Source: an uncultured Formosa sp. | Lineage (GTDB): Bacteria > Bacteroidota > Bacteroidia > Flavobacteriales > Flavobacteriaceae | Length of the DNA: 64,000 nt | NCBI RefSeq assembly: GCF_947500765.1 | Contig: NZ_CANMTH010000002.1 | Span: forward strand, 248,001 to 312,000 | Direction: 5' to 3' | Shown here: piece after piece, positions 44,563 through 53,478 of the stretch | Position numbering within the stretch: position 1 is the stretch's first letter | How the letters are laid out: every line of letters begins with the position of its first letter | Program-made: the position numbers and the translations under genes | The notes under the pieces: model-generated | The model's database searches: none | Seen by the model: only the letters and a program-made list of their open reading frames with translations | What the model was told of the DNA's origin: nothing

Positions 44563-45453
44563 TTACTTATCTTTTTTGTTTAAAGGGTAGAGTTCTTGAT
44601 CTATAAAATGCTTTGGAAACTTTTCGTCTTCTTCAAAGCCTAATTCTATATCTCTTCCATTATAAGGGATGTAATCTGTTTTAAATAAGTAATCCCAAAT
44701 ACTTAATGTTATTCCGTAATTAGATCCGTAAATAGAGTTTGGAGGTAACTCTTTAGCATGATGCCAAATGTGCATTTTAGGGTTGTTTAGGATATATTTT
44801 AACGGGCCGTAATTCCAACCCAAATTAGCATGATTTAAATGCCCAATTGTAATGGCAAAAAAATGAACTAAAACAACGTCTTGGACATTAAACCCACCAA
44901 TAATAGCAATAGGAAGATACAGTAAAGATTTGTAAAGTACGGGTTCCATCCAGTGATAACGTAAGTGTGCCGCAAAACCCATTTCTTTTATTGAGTGATG
45001 TACTTTATGGAAATCCCATAGTAACGGAAAACGGTGTAATAAACGGTGTGTATTCCATTGTATAAAATCACTCACTATAAAAAAGATAAATAAACCAACT
45101 GCTTTTGGTAATTTGTTTACATTAAAAAGCTGAATATTTTCTATAGACAATCCAAAAATAGCGAGTATATCGTTAAATATTTCTTCAGCGGTATTTGATA
45201 ATGCTATGAGGACAATTAAATTCAGAAGAAAAAAATTGAAGAACATATAGAACGTATCTAACCAAAAGTCTTTTCTGAAAATAGGTTGATTTTTTCGCCA
45301 TGGGAATGTGATTTCTAAGCCCCAAACCATTAATGAAATAACAATTAAACCATAGAAATAATTATCCCAATGGTTTATCGATATTAACTCGTATTTTAAA
45401 TATCTCCAGTATCCAGAGTACGAATCTTGAATGATGTTAATGTATTTATCCAT
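44563..45453 (-). CDS. Sterol desaturase/fatty acid hydroxylase family protein
   Basis: The 296-residue membrane protein contains the histidine boxes of the superfamily: HRLLHRFPLLWDFHKVHHS, HLRYHWME and HMHIWHHAKE, expected to bind two irons for O2-dependent hydroxylation. It has about four hydrophobic segments. It lies inside the arsenosugar-type cluster, between the TIGR04283 glycosyltransferase and purine nucleoside phosphorylase, on the same strand. A lipid substrate is likely. Whether the link to arsenic is functional (for example an arsenolipid) or only positional is unknown. Confidence 0.85.
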   Translation of the reverse strand: MDKYINIIQDSYSGYWRYLKYELISINHWDNYFYGLIVISLMVWGLEITFPWRKNQPIFRKDFWLDTFYMFFNFFLLNLIVLIALSNTAEEIFNDILAIFGLSIENIQLFNVNKLPKAVGLFIFFIVSDFIQWNTHRLLHRFPLLWDFHKVHHSIKEMGFAAHLRYHWMEPVLYKSLLYLPIAIIGGFNVQDVVLVHFFAITIGHLNHANLGWNYGPLKYILNNPKMHIWHHAKELPPNSIYGSNYGITLSIWDYLFKTDYIPYNGRDIELGFEEDEKFPKHFIDQELYPLNKKDK

Positions 45454-45459
45454 AAGTAA

Positions 45460-45500
45460 ACATCTTGTTTATAGAGTTGTGAACTTTAAAAACAAGATGT
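45460..45500. repeat. Inverted repeat with 11-base perfect arms
   Basis: ACATCTTGTTT (45460-45470) and AAACAAGATGT (45490-45500) pair exactly around 19 bases. It fills the 80-base gap between the purine nucleoside phosphorylase and desaturase genes on the minus strand. Confidence 0.65.
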
Positions 45501-45533
45501 GAATACGTTTTTAAATTCTTTTTTAAAGAGAAA

Positions 45534-46346
45534 TTATAGCGATTTTATAAGATCTTTAAAAAGGGTTATCATTTTAGGTTCAGCTTTTTCTGCCATAGCA
45601 ATAATGTCTTTTATATCTACAGGGTGTAAGTTATCTGGATCTCCCTTGTCTGTTATAACAGAAACAGCAGCTGCTTTTAAATTTAAGTGATTTGCTACAA
45701 TAATTTCAGGAACAGTACTCATACCTACAGCATCTACACCTAATAGTTTTAGCATTCTGTATTCTGCACGTGTTTCTAATTGAGGGCCTAACATACTTGC
45801 ATAAACGCCTTCATGTAAAGTGAAATTGTGAGCTTTCGCGATCTCTTTAAATTTGGTGTTTATTTCTTTATCGTAAGGTGCACTCATGTCTGCAAAACGT
45901 TCACCTAGTTTAGATACGCCTTTAAATGCCAAAGGAGAACCACCAAGTAAATTAATATGGTCGTCTATTAGCATTAAATCACCTTTTTCGTAATCTAAAT
46001 TTACGGCTCCAGATGCATTCGAAACTAATAGTGTATGTATTCCTAATTGGTTCATGATACGAACTGGGTAGGTAATGTCTTGTAAGGTGTAGCCTTCGTA
46101 TAAATGAAAACGGCCTTGCATAACCACTACTTTTTTGCCTTCTAATTCACCATAAATTAATTTTCCTTTATGAAACTCTACAGTTGCGGTAGGAAAGTAT
46201 GGAATTTGGTTGTAACTCACTTCGTGAATTATAGAAATGTCTTCTAATAATTTTCCTAATCCTGTACCTAAAATAATTCCGATTTCAGGTTTGTCGAAGC
46301 CTTTGTTTTGTAAAAATTCTGTGGTTTCGTTAATGTATTTAATCAT
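45534..46346 (-). CDS. punA: Purine-nucleoside phosphorylase (PunA type)
   Basis: The 270-residue trimeric-type PNP has GIILGTGLGKLLEDI (phosphate loop), VVMQGRFHLYEGYTLQDIT, LVSNASGAVN, MLGPQLETRAEYRML and VGMSTVPEI. It cleaves purine ribosides with phosphate. Its start overlaps the TIGR04282-type gene by 8 bases, so it is embedded in the arsenosugar-type operon. It may release adenine from the arsenic-containing adenosyl product that ArsS enzymes are thought to form; a routine nucleoside salvage role is the alternative. Confidence 0.93.
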   Translation of the reverse strand: MIKYINETTEFLQNKGFDKPEIGIILGTGLGKLLEDISIIHEVSYNQIPYFPTATVEFHKGKLIYGELEGKKVVVMQGRFHLYEGYTLQDITYPVRIMNQLGIHTLLVSNASGAVNLDYEKGDLMLIDDHINLLGGSPLAFKGVSKLGERFADMSAPYDKEINTKFKEIAKAHNFTLHEGVYASMLGPQLETRAEYRMLKLLGVDAVGMSTVPEIIVANHLNLKAAAVSVITDKGDPDNLHPVDIKDIIAMAEKAEPKMITLFKDLIKSL

Positions 46347-47016
46347 GATGTATGGTATATTTTTTAAATTGAGGATAATTTTTTATATCTTCAAATGTAT
46401 CGATATCATTTAATTCTTCAAGTAAATAAACCGATTTGTTAGTTAAGTTTTTTAAGGATTCTTCAAGCACAGAAGGTGTTCCCCAGGCTTTATTTTGAAA
46501 CAATTCGCTGTGTAACGTTTTCATTCCTAGTAAATAATATCCGCCATCTTTTGCTGGTCCAATAACAACGTCGTTATGCTCTAATTGATTAAAAGCATCG
46601 TTAATATTTTCAGAGGTAAGATCTAAGATATCACTACCAATAATAACGACTTTCTGATAATTATTCTGAAATAAATCTTTGAAAGCATGATTCATACGTT
46701 CGCCTAAATCTTCACCTTGTTGTAGTTTTTTTCTAAAATTATTATCGTCCCAAGTATCATTTTTATGAATATGCTCAGAATAAAACACAAAATTATCAGC
46801 TGTCACGCTTTCAGAAATTTTAGCCGTATGCTGTAAAAGTGTCCTGTATATTGCTAAAGCATTTTCGTCTCCAATAGTTTTGGCTAAACGGGTTTTGCAT
46901 TTTCCCAATTCTGGGTTCCTTGCAAAAACAATAAGTGCTTTTTTTGAGGTTGGAAAATGAAATGTAGCAATAGCTTCATCATCATTTTCCATATCATTCG
47001 AGGTTAAAAATCCCAT
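46339..47016 (-). CDS. TIGR04282-type glycosyltransferase (DUF2064)
   Basis: The 225-residue nucleotidyl/glycosyltransferase-like protein has ALIVFARNPELGKCKTRLAKTIG, QGEDLGERMNHAF, IIGSDILDLT and GPAKDGGYYLLGM. These define the DUF2064 family, whose TIGR04282 branch accompanies arsS. The fold binds a nucleotide sugar or a sugar phosphate. It begins 40 bases after arsS and overlaps punA by 8 bases at its end. Confidence 0.88.
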   Translation of the reverse strand: MGFLTSNDMENDDEAIATFHFPTSKKALIVFARNPELGKCKTRLAKTIGDENALAIYRTLLQHTAKISESVTADNFVFYSEHIHKNDTWDDNNFRKKLQQGEDLGERMNHAFKDLFQNNYQKVVIIGSDILDLTSENINDAFNQLEHNDVVIGPAKDGGYYLLGMKTLHSELFQNKAWGTPSVLEESLKNLTNKSVYLLEELNDIDTFEDIKNYPQFKKYTIHHD

Positions 47017-47056
47017 GTTTTAAAAGTAATATTAAATAAAATTGAATTTATAAAAA

Positions 47057-48112
47057 TTAAGCGACATTACCTTGGCAACTACTTCCTGCGCCAGCTGTAC
47101 AGCCATAACAATGTTGTGAAGTTACAATTTGCCTACCGCTTAATACGTTTTCATTGTAATCAGAAATATGTTTTATTTTGCTATTTACAGGTAATTCTAG
47201 CATTTGGTTAAAATCGCAATCGTACAAAAATCCATCCCAACTTACAGATAGTGTATTGGTGCACATTACGCTTTTTGCAGCCTGAGGATTGTATGCTTCA
47301 ACAAGTGCATACATATAATCTTCATAATTTTCTGAAGCAATTAAATAGTCTAAAAATCGACTTATAGGCAGATTTGTAATCGCAAATAATTGATGGAAGT
47401 GTATATCAAAATCATCTAATAATGCATGTTTAAAATCTTTTTCCATAGCCGATTGATTTGCGGGTAAAAAGGCACCTGAAGGGTTGTAAACTAAATCTAA
47501 TCTTAAATCGCTTCCTGGGATACCGTATCCAACAGCATTTAAATCTTTTAAAGCTTGAATAGATTGGCTAAACACTCCTTTTCCGCGTTGCTTGTCTGTT
47601 TTTCCTTGCGTCCAATGTGGCATAGAACTGACTACATGAATATTGTGTTTTTTGAAAAAATTAGGTAAATCGTGATACTTTTTATTCGCACGAATAATGG
47701 TTAAATTCGAGCGGACAATAAAATCTTTGATTCCTGCTTTGGCAGCTTCCTCTACAAACCATCTAAAATTAGGATTCATTTCTGGGGCGCCACCTGTTAA
47801 ATCTAAAGTATGTGCTTTGGTGGTTTTTATAACTTCAAGACATTGTTGCATGGTTTCTCGCGTCATGATCTCTTTTCTATCTGGACCGGCATCTACATGG
47901 CAATGTTCACAGACCTGGTTACACATATACCCCACGTTAATTTGAAGAATTTCTAGTGTATTAGCGGTTAATTCTTTAATGCCTGTTTCTGCTAATTTTG
48001 TTTTAAAAGTTGGTAATTCACCATTTTTAAATATGCCATTTGCTAAAAAGTCTAATTGTTCCCGACTTTGCGCTAATTTGTTGTTGCGTTTATGTAGTGA
48101 TTTTTGAGTCAT
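47057..48112 (-). CDS. arsS: ArsS-type radical SAM protein (arsenosugar biosynthesis)
   Basis: The 351-residue radical SAM enzyme has the cluster motif CNQVCEHC near residue 63 and the typical C-terminal tail CYGCTAGAGSSCQG, in which the last cysteine is replaced by selenocysteine in some homologues; here it is an ordinary cysteine codon. ArsS is thought to join methylated arsenic to the 5'-deoxyadenosyl group of SAM. DLTGGAPEMNPNF is a second family signature. The methyltransferase ArsM, which would supply dimethylarsenite, is not found next to it. Confidence 0.92.
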   Translation of the reverse strand: MTQKSLHKRNNKLAQSREQLDFLANGIFKNGELPTFKTKLAETGIKELTANTLEILQINVGYMCNQVCEHCHVDAGPDRKEIMTRETMQQCLEVIKTTKAHTLDLTGGAPEMNPNFRWFVEEAAKAGIKDFIVRSNLTIIRANKKYHDLPNFFKKHNIHVVSSMPHWTQGKTDKQRGKGVFSQSIQALKDLNAVGYGIPGSDLRLDLVYNPSGAFLPANQSAMEKDFKHALLDDFDIHFHQLFAITNLPISRFLDYLIASENYEDYMYALVEAYNPQAAKSVMCTNTLSVSWDGFLYDCDFNQMLELPVNSKIKHISDYNENVLSGRQIVTSQHCYGCTAGAGSSCQGNVA

Positions 48113-48197
48113 GTTATTTTCCTATATGATAAAGTTTTTTGTCCCCTTAAATAGACTTTAAGGTTCCCATATTAGTTCTGAGTTTTTGTCTAAAAAA

Positions 48198-48533
48198 CTA
48201 CATTTCTAATTTATTTACTTTATTCATCATTTGTACACCGTGTACTAAAGAAGCACCTCCGCGAATGGCAGCAGAGACATGTAGTGCTTCCATCATTTCT
48301 TCTTTTGTAATACCACGTTGCAAAGCATCTCCTGTGTATGCATCTATACAATAAGGGCATTGTACCGTGTGAGAAACAGCTAATGCAATTAACGATTTTT
48401 CGCGTTCAGATAAAGCCCCTGCTTCAAATACTTTTCCGTAGTAATCAAAGAATTTTTCCCCTAATTCTTCATTCCAATCAGATATTTTACTGAATTTTTT
48501 TAAGTCGGCTGGATCGTAATATGTTTTTTGCAT
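48198..48533 (-). CDS. AhpD-like protein associated with arsenosugar biosynthesis
   Basis: The 111-residue carboxymuconolactone decarboxylase/AhpD-fold protein has the redox pair CPYC in HTVQCPYCIDAYTGDALQRG and the conserved SAAIRGGASLVHG. It matches the small peroxidase-like proteins found next to arsS. It would reduce peroxides or a thiol-linked intermediate. It is the first gene of the minus-strand cluster and starts 85 bases before arsS. Confidence 0.87.
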   Translation of the reverse strand: MQKTYYDPADLKKFSKISDWNEELGEKFFDYYGKVFEAGALSEREKSLIALAVSHTVQCPYCIDAYTGDALQRGITKEEMMEALHVSAAIRGGASLVHGVQMMNKVNKLEM

Positions 48534-48639
48534 GCTTTTAAAATAGTTTATTTACATCTGTTTAAAAATGTAAGCTTTAATTAAGTCGTTTGTTTTAAAA
48601 TTTATTTACAGCTAATTTACGGATTTCTGAAATTGTATC

Positions 48640-48655
48640 TAACAAGATCTTGTTA
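48640..48655. promoter_or_regulatory. Perfect 16-base palindrome in the divergent region
   Basis: TAACAAGATCTTGTTA is fully self-complementary. It lies in the 166-base region between the arsenosugar-type cluster (leftward, start at 48533) and the antiporter gene (rightward, start at 48700), the right place for an operator shared by both. No regulator gene is adjacent. Confidence 0.55.
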
Positions 48656-48699
48656 ATCTGCTTAATTATGATTTATTTTAATCTTCTTAAAGATTCACC

Positions 48700-49953
48700 A
48701 TGGATTATTTTGTAATTATTACCACACTCGTTTTTCTCTCCGCTGTTTTTGGATATATAAATGTGAGATTTTTAAAAATGCCCAATACTATTGGTTTAAT
48801 GTTTATAACCTTAGTTTTTACATTAGTTGTTTTAGGAATAGCAACAATAGATAAAACACTTTTAGTCGCAGAAAGGACGTTAATTACAGATATAGATTTC
48901 GAAACAGTACTGTTAGATATCATGCTTAGTTTTATGCTCTTCGCAGGTGCATTACACACTAATTTTGAACAGTTAAAAGTACAACGTTGGCCTGTTTTTG
49001 TATTTGCTACAGTGGGTACTTTGCTGTCTACTTTTTTAATAGGTGGTTTTATGTACGGCGTACTCATGTTATTAGGATTTAATATAGGTTTTATATATTG
49101 TTTGCTTTTTGGAGCCTTAATTTCTCCTACCGATCCTATTGCAGTACTCGGTATTTTAAAAAAGGTTGGTGTCCCGAAAGATTTAGAGGCGAAAATTGTT
49201 GGAGAATCGTTGTTTAATGATGGTGTAGGTGTTGTGGTGTTTTTAACCATATTTGAAATTGCTAATACTTCTGGAGGAGGTGGTTTTGAAGTGACTGGTG
49301 TTCTTGAGTTATTTGGTCGCGAAGTTATTGGAGGTGTTCTTCTTGGACTTCTTTTAGGATACGGAACCTACAGATTAATGCGGTCTATAGATGATTATGA
49401 TATAGAAGTTATTATCACTCTAGCGACAGTTATGGTTGGAACTGTTATTGCTCAGGAATTTCATTTATCTGCACCTTTAGCCATGGTAACAGCAGGATTG
49501 GTTGTGGGGAATGATACGGTAAGAGGATCTGCAATGTCTGAAATTACTGAGAATTATGTAGATAAGTTTTGGGAATTAGTAGACATACTCTTAAATACCA
49601 TTTTGTTTGTATTAATAGGAATGGAGATGTTGGTTTTAGAATTTCAGTGGACTTATATTTTTGCCGGTTTATTGGCTATTCCTATTGCTTTGATAAGTAG
49701 ATATATTTCGTTATACGGACCAATAAGTATGTTCGAAAAACGGTTAGATTTTATTCCTAAAACAAATAAAATTATGACATGGGGAGGTTTGCGTGGTGGG
49801 ATTTCTATTGCGTTGGCTTTAAGTTTAACTAAAGACATGCATAGGGAGTTATTTCTTGTAGTTACTTATATGCTTGTGGTGTTTTCTATTTTAGTACAAG
49901 GGCTATCTTTAAGTGCGCTTGTAAAACGACTAATACAGAGGGGTAAGGGTTAA
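48700..49953 (+). CDS. CPA1-type Na+(K+)/H+ antiporter
   Basis: The 417-residue protein has about twelve membrane helices. The transport core shows [16 protein letters not shown] and [17 protein letters not shown], the aspartates of which carry the ions, plus [16 protein letters not shown] near the end. It lacks the large C-terminal cytoplasmic domain of NhaP2-type or eukaryotic members. It exports Na+ in exchange for protons at the inner membrane. It precedes the MscS gene by 99 bases. Confidence 0.92.
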   Translation: MDYFVIITTLVFLSAVFGYINVRFLKMPNTIGLMFITLVFTLVVLGIATIDKTLLVAERTLITDIDFETVLLDIMLSFMLFAGALHTNFEQLKVQRWPVFVFATVGTLLSTFLIGGFMYGVLMLLGFNIGFIYCLLFGALISPTDPIAVLGILKKVGVPKDLEAKIVGESLFNDGVGVVVFLTIFEIANTSGGGGFEVTGVLELFGREVIGGVLLGLLLGYGTYRLMRSIDDYDIEVIITLATVMVGTVIAQEFHLSAPLAMVTAGLVVGNDTVRGSAMSEITENYVDKFWELVDILLNTILFVLIGMEMLVLEFQWTYIFAGLLAIPIALISRYISLYGPISMFEKRLDFIPKTNKIMTWGGLRGGISIALALSLTKDMHRELFLVVTYMLVVFSILVQGLSLSALVKRLIQRGKG

Positions 49954-50052
49954 ATTATAACAAATGTGTTTTGCATTAGAGATAAAATTAAAAGAGTTAA
50001 AGGGATTGGTTATTATTTGTTAACTTTTCATTCGCTTAAATAAGTTTAAAAG

Positions 50053-50955
50053 ATGAACGAAAAATTTTCAAGTGCTTGGACTAAAATGCTAGATAAGCTA
50101 GAAACTTGGTTTGATAATATTGTATTGAATTTCCCTAATTTTATAATTGCTTTTGTAGTATTTTTAATTGTGTTGTTAATTTCTAAAAACATAAATAAGG
50201 TTACTTTAAGATTTTTAGACAAAAGCAAACTACAACGGTCAATGAAAAACTTGATCTCAAAACTGATTTCTGCGATTATTATCTTATTAGGACTGTTTTT
50301 TGTTTTAGGAATTTTAAACCTGAGTAAAACTTTAAATACCATTTTGGCAGGTGCAGGAGTGTTAGGTTTAGCCGTTGGTTTGGCTTTACAAGGCGCTTTG
50401 GCTAATTTTTACTCCGGAATAGTACTGTCTTATGTTAATTTTGTGAAGTTTGGAGATTGGGTAGAGAGTAATGGTTTTGAAGGTGAAATTATAGATATTG
50501 ATTTACGTTCGGTAACCCTTAGGCAAGTCGATAATAATTTGGTTTACATACCCAATAAGATGGTTGTAGACAGTCCTATAAAAAATTATTCAACCACGTC
50601 TCAATCTCGTGTAATTTTAGGATGTGGTGTGCATTACGATTCAGACTTAAATTTGGTAAAAGAATTGGTTGTAAATACTATTTTTAAAGAGTTTGAAGCG
50701 GTAACCAATAAGCAAGATGTTTTGTTTTTGTATAAAGAGTTTGCCGATAGTTCTATAAATTTTGAAACACGCTTTTGGATCGATTCTACTTCTGCTTTAG
50801 AAGTTGCGAAAGCTAAATCTGAAGCAATAATAGCAATAAAAGCGGTGTTTGATGCTAATGATATTAATATTCCGTTCCCAATTAGAACTTTAGATTTTCC
50901 AGAAGGATTTTTAAATACAGGTTCACAAAATCCGGGGATTAGTACTAACCCATAA
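50053..50955 (+). CDS. MscS-family mechanosensitive channel
   Basis: The 300-residue protein has three N-terminal helices. The pore helix is LGLAVGLALQGALANFYSG, followed by GDWVESNGFEGEIIDIDLRS and the beta domain with IPNKMVVDSPI. Length and layout match small-conductance MscS, which releases solutes on osmotic downshift. Together with the antiporter before it, this suggests an osmotic or ion-balance pair. The next gene starts 9 bases later. Confidence 0.93.
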   Translation: MNEKFSSAWTKMLDKLETWFDNIVLNFPNFIIAFVVFLIVLLISKNINKVTLRFLDKSKLQRSMKNLISKLISAIIILLGLFFVLGILNLSKTLNTILAGAGVLGLAVGLALQGALANFYSGIVLSYVNFVKFGDWVESNGFEGEIIDIDLRSVTLRQVDNNLVYIPNKMVVDSPIKNYSTTSQSRVILGCGVHYDSDLNLVKELVVNTIFKEFEAVTNKQDVLFLYKEFADSSINFETRFWIDSTSALEVAKAKSEAIIAIKAVFDANDINIPFPIRTLDFPEGFLNTGSQNPGISTNP

Positions 50956-50964
50956 ATTAAGTGT

Positions 50965-51609
50965 TTGTTGAAGGGAATTCTTTCAAAAATAATATTAATT
51001 CTAAGTGTAATTTTATTACAATCTCAAGCTATGTCAAGTATTTTAATTTCTAAACATCATACAGTTCCGGAATCTATTAAAAAGGAAGCCAAAGAAGCGC
51101 TTTCTTTTTATCCAGAACTTGAAGATGTAGAGATAGATATTCGTTTTAAAAAAGAAATTAAGAAATCTACTATGCAAGCTCAACCTCAATTTTGGAGTTT
51201 GTTAAAAGGAAGAAAGGGGAGACGCTATGTGATTTTTATTAGTAAGAAAATTAAAATTACAGACTCCGAATTTTCTACAAAAAATATTCCATCCAATATT
51301 ATAGTGGGGTGGTTAGGTCATGAGCTGGGGCATGTGTGCGACTATCAGAATAGATCCTCTTTTGGTCTTGTAATATTCGGATTTAAATATCTGTTCTCAG
51401 AAAAATTTATAAAAGAAGCAGAGCGTAATGCAGATTCTTTCGCTATTATTCATGGTATGGAAGATTATATAGTCGAGACTAAAAATTTTATTCTAGAGCA
51501 TGCTAATATTCCTGAAAGTTATAAGAACAGAATTAAACGTTTTTATTTGTCTCCAGAAGAAATTATGTTGTTAATAGACGAGCGTGATAAAAAAATGAAA
51601 GTAGAATAA
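50965..51609 (+). CDS. Membrane-anchored or secreted gluzincin-like metalloprotease
   Basis: The 214-residue protein has a hydrophobic N-terminus (SKIILILSVILLQSQA). The zinc-protease motif is HELGH in GWLGHELGHVCDY, and the downstream EAERNADSFAI supplies the Glu-x-x-x-Asp pattern typical of gluzincins (M48-like). No other domain is recognised, so the family is uncertain. The start is TTG at 50965 (or 50968): the first ATG downstream would remove the signal segment. The gap to mscS is 9 bases, suggesting cotranscription. Confidence 0.7.
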   Translation: MLKGILSKIILILSVILLQSQAMSSILISKHHTVPESIKKEAKEALSFYPELEDVEIDIRFKKEIKKSTMQAQPQFWSLLKGRKGRRYVIFISKKIKITDSEFSTKNIPSNIIVGWLGHELGHVCDYQNRSSFGLVIFGFKYLFSEKFIKEAERNADSFAIIHGMEDYIVETKNFILEHANIPESYKNRIKRFYLSPEEIMLLIDERDKKMKVE

Positions 51610-51613
51610 TAAA

Positions 51614-53134
51614 TTAGTTATTAACAAAATCTTCCCAAGTTTTAAATTTATCCTCGTTCATGACGCGTTCCATTTTTACTTGTCCGCCTTTCTTTTTATT
51701 TTTTGCATTCCAATTGTAGAAGATTTCTGGATTAATTAATTTCACCTTCAATCCTTTTAATGCTTTAGAACGCGCAACGGCATAGTTTTTATTTGCGTCT
51801 TTTAAAAAGTTGTCAATTGCTCCAGCAATTGTATTGGTATCTTGTGTGGTATTTTCGGTGCCTAGATACCAGCAGTGGTAAAAACCATCTTCGAACTCTT
51901 TTGCGCATATGGTGAATTCAGGAATTTTCATTCCAAATTTTTCTTCTAAATGCATTATTGCGTCATTCATTTTATTAACAGAAAGTTGAGAGCCAACAGT
52001 GTTCAAGAAGAATTTTGTGCGTCCTGTAATTTTAATTTCAGCACGTTCAATATCTGTGAACATTATGGTGTCTCCAATAATATAACGCCAAGCTCCAGAA
52101 ACGGTACTAATAATAAGTACGTAGTCTGTGTCTGGTTTTACATTATCCAAAGTAACACAAGGGGCGTTTGGGGTAATCGATCCATCTTCTAAAATATATT
52201 CAGGTTTAAAAGGAACAAATTCAAAATAAATGCCGTTATCGGTAACCAATTGCATAGCTGTGGTTTCTGGTCTGGCTTGAAAAGCTATAAAACCTTCAGA
52301 AGCCAAATACGTGTCTATAACAGTTATAGGATGTTCTAAAAGGGCATTAAAACTTTTTTCGTAAGGCTGAAAAGCAACTCCTCCTGTAGTATATACTTGT
52401 AGGTTAGGCCAAATCTCATGAATATTCTTTACGTTGTGGAATTCAATTACTTTTTTTAGCATTAGTTCTAGCCAAGAAGGAATACCGCTTAAAGCTCCAA
52501 TGTCCCATTTTTTTGCATTCTGAGCAATTTTAAGAACGCGTTCGTCCCAATCATCAATTTTAGAAATGTCTTCGCCAGGTTTATAGTATCCACGAAACCA
52601 AAACGGAATATTACTTGCGCTAATACCACTAATTTCACCTTCAAAATGATTTTCTTTTTGAACCAAATCTGTCGAACTTCCCAGCATCATAATCTCTTTC
52701 TCGAAGAAATCCGGAGGTAAGTCGAATGCATTTAAGGCAAACACTTGTTGGATTCCTGCATTACGAATAGATTCTATCATGGCTTTTGTTACTGGAATAC
52801 GCTTGCTTGTCTTTCCTGTAGTACCAGAGCTTAAAGCGAAATAATCAGGATTTCCTGGCCAAGTAATATCTTCTTCTTTATTGTGTAAACGGTACCACCA
52901 TTCGTTATTTATTTTGTTGTAATCGAAATATGGAATAGATTCAGAAAAAACAGAATCAAAATCTTTATGATCTAAAATGGTTTCAAAATTATAATGTTTT
53001 CCAAATGCGGTATCTTTTGCAGTTTCTAAAAGTGATTTTAAAACTTCTTTTTGATTTTCTACAGGATTAGATTCTGGAGTTAGTGTGTCCTTAATTTGAA
53101 TTACACCTTTAATAATATTACCAATAATAGCCAT
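51614..53134 (-). CDS. GH3-like acyl-adenylate-forming enzyme
   Basis: The 506-residue member of the GH3 auxin-responsive family has the ATP-binding ALSSGTTGKTSKRIPVT, then VYTTGGVAFQPYEKSF, TYLASEGFIAFQ, and the hinge region around YRIIGDTIMFTDIE-like sequence (here WRYIIGDTIMFTDIE), KITGRTKFFLN. Plant GH3s conjugate acids to amino acids; bacterial members, common in Bacteroidota, have no well-defined substrate. It is convergent with the gluzincin-like gene (4-base gap). Confidence 0.88.
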   Translation of the reverse strand: MAIIGNIIKGVIQIKDTLTPESNPVENQKEVLKSLLETAKDTAFGKHYNFETILDHKDFDSVFSESIPYFDYNKINNEWWYRLHNKEEDITWPGNPDYFALSSGTTGKTSKRIPVTKAMIESIRNAGIQQVFALNAFDLPPDFFEKEIMMLGSSTDLVQKENHFEGEISGISASNIPFWFRGYYKPGEDISKIDDWDERVLKIAQNAKKWDIGALSGIPSWLELMLKKVIEFHNVKNIHEIWPNLQVYTTGGVAFQPYEKSFNALLEHPITVIDTYLASEGFIAFQARPETTAMQLVTDNGIYFEFVPFKPEYILEDGSITPNAPCVTLDNVKPDTDYVLIISTVSGAWRYIIGDTIMFTDIERAEIKITGRTKFFLNTVGSQLSVNKMNDAIMHLEEKFGMKIPEFTICAKEFEDGFYHCWYLGTENTTQDTNTIAGAIDNFLKDANKNYAVARSKALKGLKVKLINPEIFYNWNAKNKKKGGQVKMERVMNEDKFKTWEDFVNN

Positions 53135-53268
53135 AACGTTTGTATAAAATTCTTAAGTAAAAATAATAAAGCTATACACTAAAGTTGAACTCTATACAGT
53201 TAAAAAATAATCTAAACGATAATAAGTATTGAGATTAAATAAGTGATTTGAGGATTTGTTGTAAAAAC

Positions 53269-53302
53269 AAAAACCCCGAAAACATAATGTTTTCAGGGTT
53301 TT
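53269..53302 (-). terminator. Terminator of the tRNA-Phe transcript
   Basis: On the minus strand AAAACCCTGAAAACAT pairs with ATGTTTTCGGGGTTTT with one mismatch and continues into TGTTTTT. It begins two bases after the CCA end of the tRNA. Confidence 0.8.
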
Positions 53303-53303
53303 C

Positions 53304-53379
53304 TGGTGGTGCCTCCAGGAATCGAACCAGGGACACAAGGATTTTCAGTCCTTTGCTCTACCAACTGAGCTAAGGCACC
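53304..53379 (-). tRNA. tRNA-Phe (anticodon GAA), CCA encoded
   Basis: Minus strand, 73 bases plus an encoded CCA. The acceptor is GGTGCCT/AGGCACC with discriminator A, the D arm GCTC-GAGC, and the anticodon arm AAGGA-CTGAAAA-TCCTT, giving GAA. The T arm is CCTGG-TTCGATT-CCTGG, leaving a U-U mismatch in the middle pair. Two bases after the CCA there is a terminator, so the gene is transcribed alone. Confidence 0.97.
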
Positions 53380-53478
53380 AGTGCGTAATTGCGAGTGCAA
53401 ATATACACGCTTTTTTTAGTTCTCCAAAACATTTTTATAAAAAATTACTTTCGTAAATTCGTTTTTTAAATAATTACT

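Noticed and set aside
48705..49250. A 181-residue open frame on the minus strand inside the antiporter gene
   Set aside because: It is fully antisense to a well-supported CPA1 antiporter, is rich in Lys, Ser, Thr and Pro as reverse frames of AT-rich genes are, and shows no domain.
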